A DNA stretch of 64,000 nucleotides, taken from contig NC_052487.1 of NCBI RefSeq assembly GCF_009730915.1, forward strand, positions 17,786,529 through 17,850,528. Reading direction: 5' to 3'. The DNA comes from Dioscorea cayenensis subsp. rotundata (Eukaryota; Streptophyta; Magnoliopsida; Dioscoreales; Dioscoreaceae). The notes under the pieces are model-generated. The model was not told the DNA's origin. It did not search any database and saw only the letters and a program-made list of their open reading frames with translations. Positions 58,085 to 64,000 of this stretch are shown in pieces. Each line of letters opens with the position of its first letter. Position 1 is the first letter of the stretch. The translations under genes were made by a program, and so were the position numbers.

Positions 58085-60181
58085 TTTCCGTGTTTTCCTT
58101 TTGGTGTTTACAGTAAGCCACTGGTTCTATGCTTGGTTTATTGCCTTGAATTTTTGTGAAATTTAGGATCTTGGAATCTGTTTTGGTGTGTATGCTTGAT
58201 GTGATACTAGCTTTGCTCGGTTACTGAGTTTATTTTTGTAATTTAGGATGCTTTATTTTTCTTCTTTTTTTTTCGTTTTTCCTCGCTAATTCGTGAGTTG
58301 AAATTTTGTGATTCGGATTTTTAGTAAGTTCTAATTTTGTTATATTCTAAGTCGCCTCGTATTCAAAGCTGACAATCAGAATGTTTTTCATATCAAATAC
58401 ACAGATGCTAAATCAAATCATTTACTAACATTATTAGTTGTCCAATCATGGCATACAACATGTTAGCCTGAGAAAGGTAACCTAGAATTTGTTTGGCCCA
58501 TCAATCCTAAGCTTGATCAGAAACCGGAACTAATTAATGACCTAAATTTATATACTGAGCTGAACTAACACTTTCAAACTGATGACATTGTAGCCTTCTG
58601 TTTATCTTTTTAATAAATAATAATTACTTTGCAGTTCACCTGAGTGACTACAGCTCTCTTCCCTTAATTTTCTTGTTGTGGTTAAGCATAACATGTGGTC
58701 ACACACAGATGCACACTTGGTTTCATCTGCCACAATCTCCACACATTTCATTCATTCTCCTATCCTTTGCATGCACAATTGAAGTAGCCAAATCTAGTTA
58801 TAGGCCAATGGCTCATTACATCAAATTTTGTCGCCTTCTTTGCAAAGGTATACCGTCCAATGCAAGAGAGCGCCCAAGTTATGTGATACTTTGGCCCGTG
58901 TTTCTTGTACTGACAAATGAATAAATAACTAAATGAACAATTTGATCTTGTGAGTCAGCTTTTATGCACTCACTGCTATTTCAGGATGATTTACACAAAG
59001 AATTTCTATGAGATATAAAACTATTGGTTCTAATTATGCAATTTGGAAATACCTTCATCAAACTAGGGGTAATCATCACTAAATGATATTGCCAACACAA
59101 TATTCCTGCATAATTCTGGAGGTGTTTTGAATAAATTTACCAAAAAATGAAGTTTGTACTTGCTTTCAGACTTTGGGAAAACTTTAGATGCCACTTGGAA
59201 ACTTTTGAGACTTGAGAAGAGTTACTTTTCGTAGACAAAATTTTTCATTTCAGGCTCATGTTTCATTATCATTTTCAAGGCTCTTTTATTACGTCCAATG
59301 TCTACTTGCATTGCTATCATGTTGAGTATATGCTAAATGCACAATAATGTTATGTAATTTCCTTTGTCTGAAATATGTCAATACTGGTAGCATATGGGCC
59401 AAATGCAACCACCCAGTTTGATGTGCTGTTTGCAAGAAAGGTTTCTGTGTAGTGTTTTTTAAGGATGTTAGGAATGGTGACTTCATGAACTTGCTCCTAT
59501 TTACTTGTTCTATAGAACTATAACCAAAGTAGGGTACTAGACACTTCCTTCAATTGTAAGATTTTTGCCTTATTTTTGCCCTATACATTACTCTTTCTCG
59601 ATATTTTCTTTTTATATATTTTTATTGTTATCTGATTCAGGCATATTCAGAATTATATTTGTATTATTAGGGCCATTCAATGATGCATAACTATGGTCAT
59701 ACAGATAGACCGCCTGGTTGTATTGCTAATCTCAGCGTGGCATGTTAATTTTTGGCATAGGCAAGTGGTTTTTTTAAAAAAAAATTTTAAATTCTCATAT
59801 TTTTAATTTATCAAAAGGACGTCTATTTTTCTTGAGCTAAATTCTACTAGTCATGTAATGGAGAACTTTATTGCCTATTTTTGCCTTATCCAAAACTTTT
59901 GCTCTTTGTTTTAGGCATCTTTGTGATCATTCTAATGACATCAGCTTAATTTAGTTAACCCACCAACTGTACCATTTTATGTGGTATCATCATCATGCTT
60001 GATTACTCCGTATATATCTCTTTACTTGCAAGAACAAATATCTAAGACATACTACCATTCTACTCTACTCATTCTGATAACAACCCTGTATCTAAGATTT
60101 GATCTTTCATAATTAATTTAGTTGATTCTGATAAGTGTTCCATGTATTCTTTCAGAACTATCTCTCTGTGTCCCTCGATAA
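57745..60181 (+). CDS. NFD6-like: NFD6-like protein, alternative form with downstream last exon
   Basis: Exons 57745-57866, 57940-58052 and 60156-60181 give 86 residues. The donor g|gtacga at 58053 and the acceptor ttctttcag before 60156 are good sites. The join is in frame and replaces the QGTICSSFPGV end by QELSLCVPR. An ELGLSVPR-like end is known in this family, which supports the exon. The 2.1-kb intron (58053-60155) is otherwise T-rich and shows no gene. Form 1 is the same transcript with this intron retained or ended early. Confidence 0.65.
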
Positions 60182-60644
60182 AACACCAGTTCAGCGGCAA
60201 ACGGAGTTTGCACCAGCCCGGTTCCCTTCAATAATCTCTATTTCCCTTATTTCTATCAATGTTGAATACTTGATTCAATCACTTTCAGGATCAAACCACT
60301 GTAATCTGTGGTATCATGTTAAGACTCATTCTATGCACCTTTTGTCTTCAATGTTCCAGGAAGTTTCTGCACAATTTGGTTATAATTTAATCTATTTGCC
60401 CATCAATTATATGATAATATTTTATGAATATCTTGATTCTTGTCATTGATCAATGGGTTTATTTTAGCCTGGACTTGTCTTAAACCTTAAGTTACTTAGC
60501 TTAATGAAATTCTCCAGTTAGCAGGCACCTCAAACGTATGCCAATGCAGCACTCTACGTATCTCACCAAACAGCACTCTAAAGCCATGCCCTTATTCCTC
60601 TACAAAACCATACCACATTGTCTTCCTAACCTACCAGCTACCTG

Positions 60645-61382
60645 ATGGAGTCTGTTGGCTCGAGTTCACCACCTCCGGTGATCACTGCTGGCCGGTACAA
60701 CTCGTCGCAGCTCATCGCCGACAGGATCGCCCGTGCCATCCACCACCGTCTTCGCCTTCTCCACAGATCCAACTCCCAGTTCTTCATCCTTGGTGCAACG
60801 GGCAATGTCTACACTGTTACACTCACCGCTACCCCCTCCTGCACTTGCCCTGACCGGACGATACCTTGCAAGCACATCCTCTTTGTGCTTCTCCGTGTTC
60901 TCCGACTGCCATTTGATGATGTCTGCCTGCGGAGACGGGTGTTGAGACCATGTCACCTCACCCGCCTGCTCGCCATACCTACTTCTGCTGCTACTCTTGC
61001 CGGTGCCCGTGCTAGGGAAAGGTTTCATCAACTATACTCAACTCCAGGTGGAATTTTAAATATGCACACACGGCCGAGACCGTTGGAGGAGGGTGCATTA
61101 TGCCCTATATGTCTAGAGCCGATGAGTGACGATGATGAGGGAGGTACCCTAGTAACATGCAGAACATGCGGGAACTCGCTCCACGGCGAGTGTCTAGCCA
61201 AGTGGAGGAGAAGCAGGGGAAGGAGAGCCGCCACATGCGTTGTTTGCCGCTCCCGATGGCAGGAGCAGAGGGATCAAGAGAGATACATCAACTTGGCAGC
61301 GTTTGCAGGCGAAGATGACGACAACAATGACTACATGTCCACGGACAACACCGAAGTTTCTTGCTCAACAAACGGGCAATAG
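60645..61382 (+). CDS. SWIM and RING-type zinc-finger protein, likely E3 ubiquitin ligase
   Basis: An intronless gene of 245 residues. Residues 66-77 form a SWIM finger (CTCPDRTIPCKH: C66, C68, C75, H77). Residues 153-201 form a RING-like finger with ligands C153, C156, C172, C175, H180, C183, C198 and C201, including the CGNSLHGECL block. SWIM followed by this RING is the layout of ZSWIM2/MEX-type E3 ligases, so a role in ubiquitin transfer is inferred from the family. The C-terminus is acidic (EDDDNNDYM). Its start lies about 460 bp after the last NFD6-like exon on the same strand. Confidence 0.9.
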   Translation: MESVGSSSPPPVITAGRYNSSQLIADRIARAIHHRLRLLHRSNSQFFILGATGNVYTVTLTATPSCTCPDRTIPCKHILFVLLRVLRLPFDDVCLRRRVLRPCHLTRLLAIPTSAATLAGARARERFHQLYSTPGGILNMHTRPRPLEEGALCPICLEPMSDDDEGGTLVTCRTCGNSLHGECLAKWRRSRGRRAATCVVCRSRWQEQRDQERYINLAAFAGEDDDNNDYMSTDNTEVSCSTNGQ

Positions 61383-61620
61383 TGGACTCGATTCAACCTA
61401 AAAACTTAGACTAATAAAATCCCTGACATGTATATATATTTATATATATAATCCATCAAATATTTAATTAATTATTGCATGGTTGATCCTATGTATCACG
61501 GGATCTAAATGCCTTGGAAGATTTGCATGGCCATAGGCCACAAATACTTGTCTTTTTTAACCCGTGAAGCTCTTTCTCTTTCTCTATTTAACCTTCAATG
61601 TCTGAATATTTGTATATGCT
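61383..61620. other. Short intergenic spacer
   Basis: TA-rich at 61430-61450. It probably holds the 3' UTR of the SWIM-RING gene and the promoter of the next gene. Confidence 0.4.
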
Positions 61621-61623
61621 TGG

Positions 61624-62118
61624 ATGACAATGGAAGGCCTTGGCTGCTCAATTGATATGGAACCAAGAACTCTAAATGGAGGAGAACTCAAGAGTGCCAT
61701 AGTAACCTTTCTTTTATTCCTTTCTTGTAATGTCTTCTTTCTTACATCTTATTAATTAGCTTATTGTAGGTGGCTGCAGTGGATGTAATTCAGAGCAAGA
61801 ACCCAAATGAAGCAGCAAGTATTTTTACAGAGGTGATGAAGTAACAAGCACACTGTGCATTGATGTTTAGATTCTGAATTTTATTTTATTTTGTTTTAGG
61901 GAATGGAGGCTGTGATTTCAATTAAAGGAATGGAGAAGAAGCTGGAGAAAAGAGACAAGTTTCATAAGCTTGTGGAGAAGAGTTACAAGGAAGGAAGTGA
62001 TATTCATGGAGGTTCATGGGATTGTCATTGTACTAACTCTAACCCTGACCATAGTTCTCTTATTGAAGAGTGGTGTGATTCAGTGAAGACAAGAGAGCCT
62101 TTATCTTCTCCATTTTGA
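61624..62118 (+). CDS. Small plant protein of unknown function, three exons
   Basis: Exons 61624-61701, 61770-61832 and 61900-62118 join in phase 0 to 119 residues. All introns are short with GT/AG ends (tgtag and tttag acceptors). A second ATG lies two codons in (61630). The protein starts MTMEGLGCSIDMEPRTLN, continues through VAAVDVIQSKNPNEAASIF and a lysine-rich helix, and ends TREPLSSPF. A WDCHC segment might bind metal but lacks a full set of ligands. I remember similar unnamed plant proteins with the same start and end but no known role. Confidence 0.75.
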
Positions 62119-62900
62119 GATTCTCATTTTCTTTTTCTTTCTTCTTTCTCTACTTGTTTATGAATCTCTTATTTATGTTGTGTGTTGTGTTTGTTTTATG
62201 CTTATGTATAATGTATTGATAATTTAATTTAATGGATATAAATAAATTAAAATTTCTTGAAGTAAATTGTGTCCAGGTTTCTGATTTTTTTTTTTTTATA
62301 ATACAATGCGGATAAGCTACAGTACACATAGACTTGCAACTTGAAATTTAAATTTATTTCTGAAAAATAAGCGTATCAATTTTAATTTTTATATTTATTT
62401 CTTTAGAAATGTAGACAAAATATCTTTATAAATATATACAAAACATGGATGCACTCTCAATCTTTGACTCGGGATTTTATATTTATTAAAAAAATATCCT
62501 GTGATATTTAGTATTAATTATTATTAGTAAAATTTAATTTTTTTAATTATGAAGCATTTTTTAAAATTAATCTTTATTAAATCAAAGTTTGATAATTTTT
62601 TAAAAATTCAAGGGTCACTTTAACACCAGATACATTACAAATTTACAATAGACAAGAAAAATAATAAAAGGAAAAAAAGTCAATTAATATTTAAAAACAA
62701 AATTATTCCCAAATAAAATAAATAAAACCTTATCCAAAAAAAAAATTAAATTAGGGAAAAAAATTTAGAAATATAAAATATAAATAAACTCTCGAGAGTG
62801 AAACGAAGAAATTCAAAAAGGGAAACGAAACGAAGAAATTGAATCAAAGCTGAGAACTTTCGTCGGTTTTAGGGTTTTGGATCGCGTTCTCCGTCCGCGA
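62119..62900. other. AT-rich spacer and NUP35 leader
   Basis: Poly-T at 62287-62299 and A-rich sequence. The last ~90 bp (from about 62815) become GC-richer and are the likely 5' leader of the NUP35 gene. Confidence 0.45.
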
Positions 62901-62908
62901 TCTCCGAG

Positions 62909-63465
62909 ATGAGCTCCGCCGCCGTGCCGCAGAGGACCTCCAGATCCGGCGCTGGCCGGCCGCAGTCTCTCTTCTACCGTGATCTCGCCTCTCCGATCTC
63001 CTTCAATCGTTCCGGTGCCGGCGGAAGGTTGGCGACTCCTGGACAGGCCGCTGCCGCCTCTTCTCTATGGCGCGAGAACTTCGCCGCTGAATCGGAGCCA
63101 CCTCCTCCCCCGGTCTTCACTTTGGAGGATCGCGTCGACTTCTCACCAGAGCCCGTGCTCGCCGAGTCCCCTGCCACGCCCCGGACCCCCACACCGCCTC
63201 CGTCGGGATCGCCTTTCAGGAGTCAGGCGGAGCCCAGTGGGTCGCCTGGGAAAACGGGCTGGTGGTCTTCGTTGAAGAGTGATGGTGTTGAGAGGAGGCA
63301 AGGGTCACCGGTGGATGGCGTGGTTCAGCCGGCTGCTGCCGGTGCGTTGCTTGCGCTGCCGCCGCCGCCACCGCCTCAGCCACAGGAGGTGGTGAGACCG
63401 GATGTTGAGATGAGTGATGGGTTGCCGACTAGAGGGCTTGATGAGGAATGGATCACTGTTTTTGG
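62909..63465 (+). CDS. NUP35: Nucleoporin NUP35 (NUP53/MPPN type), first exon, partial
   Basis: The exon encodes 185 residues plus two bases, and stops at the donor gg|gtatga (63466). Family landmarks are RDLASPISFNRSG (residues about 25-37), LATPGQAAAASSLWRENF and PPVFTLEDRVDFSPEP, ending DEEWITVFG, which is where the RRM-like MPPN domain begins. The rest of the gene lies beyond the window. NUP35 is a component of the inner ring of the nuclear pore. The exon is GC-rich with proline runs. The open frame continues a few codons into the intron, to 63487, only by chance. Confidence 0.9.
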
Positions 63466-64000
63466 GTATGATTTTTTTCAATGCTGAAGAAAATTCATTT
63501 TTTTTTTCATTGTTTAAACTTTAAAGTATGATTTTATTATGACTCTGAATGCAATGAAGATACCTGAAAGTTTTGATTTTTAATTGTCTTCAGTGAGTCG
63601 GAAGATGCAGTCTTTGTTGTGATGGTTTTTGGGTAGATTCTGTGCTTAGTTTGGATTCATATATTCCCGGAGATTAGCCGATAACTATGCTCTTAGGTTT
63701 TGATTTCTTTTTTTCTCTGTTTGTTCTTTGAAGAATCTTATGAAAAGTATAAATTGGGTGAAAAGAAGTTCGATTTTGGTCTTTGGATGTGTTTCATGAG
63801 TTTTTTCCCTAGTTTGTTTGGTGCTTAATTGTTTTCTTCTTAGTTAATGGATGAACTGGTTGTGGATGGTTTGGATAACTTCTGTGTGGAGTTTGCATAC
63901 ATGTGCCTTCTGTGCCCTTAGGCTTGTAGTGCCCTCTTCCTAGAGGAAATAAAGTTGGTGAGAAGAGTTCCACTTCTTGTGGTTTAGGATCTATTTCTTT
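63466..64000 (+). other. First intron of NUP35 (continues past the window)
   Basis: T-rich sequence following the donor, with no coding segment resembling the expected MPPN domain. Confidence 0.65.

Overview
The window reads as nuclear DNA of a flowering plant: spliced genes with GT/AG introns, long AT-rich spacers full of microsatellites and MITEs, and decayed copia, hAT and Mutator-type transposons. GC-rich, monocot-like coding exons (GATA factor, NUP35, SWIM-RING) lie in very AT-rich spacers. That would fit a monocot such as a yam, but the assignment is only an impression. No bacterial, viral or organellar genes and no CRISPR array were seen.

Layout. 1-3000: a tandem repeat of about 160 bp, a deletion-derived Ty1/copia remnant (664-1749) and a decayed MYB/SANT-like transposon fragment on the minus strand. 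6176-9053: a gene for an acidic, repeat-bearing protein with an N-terminal membrane anchor. 12739-13430: a DUF1677 gene. 15037-19775: a minus-strand Ty1/copia element with both LTRs, a primer-binding site and a polypurine tract. It is followed 6 bp later by a probable 2.1-kb solo LTR (19782-21921), and then by a dead hAT transposase (22770-25035). 26133-26708: a hAT-type MITE with a perfect 8-bp target-site duplication. 27571-28215: a Mutator-type MITE with a perfect 9-bp duplication and a GC-rich core. 28635-34374: a complete 18-exon HD-ZIP III gene of the ATHB15/ATHB8 clade on the minus strand (839 aa), whose miR165/166 site is split by an intron.

34375-48100 is a long gene-free, AT-rich tract with a fold-back MITE, a CACTA-like end and a fresh 145-bp tandem duplication. 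48109-49377 is a two-exon GATA factor on the minus strand, with six CACGTG G-boxes about 0.7-1.1 kb upstream. 51480-57585 is a decayed MULE carrying a plus-strand gene with Ulp1-like protease remnants and a convergent mudrA-type transposase with a SWIM finger, plus a 275-bp palindrome. It ends about 160 bp before an NFD6-like gene that appears to have two alternative C-termini. Then come an intronless SWIM-RING protein gene (60645-61382), a small three-exon gene of unknown function (61624-62118) and the first exon of a NUP35 nucleoporin gene that leaves the window.

The genes are not visibly co-regulated; they are independent plant genes set among transposons. I found no convincing wholly new system. 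The strongest observations are the precisely bounded MITEs, the G-box cluster, the composite MULE with its palindrome, the split miR166 site and the alternative NFD6-like ends.
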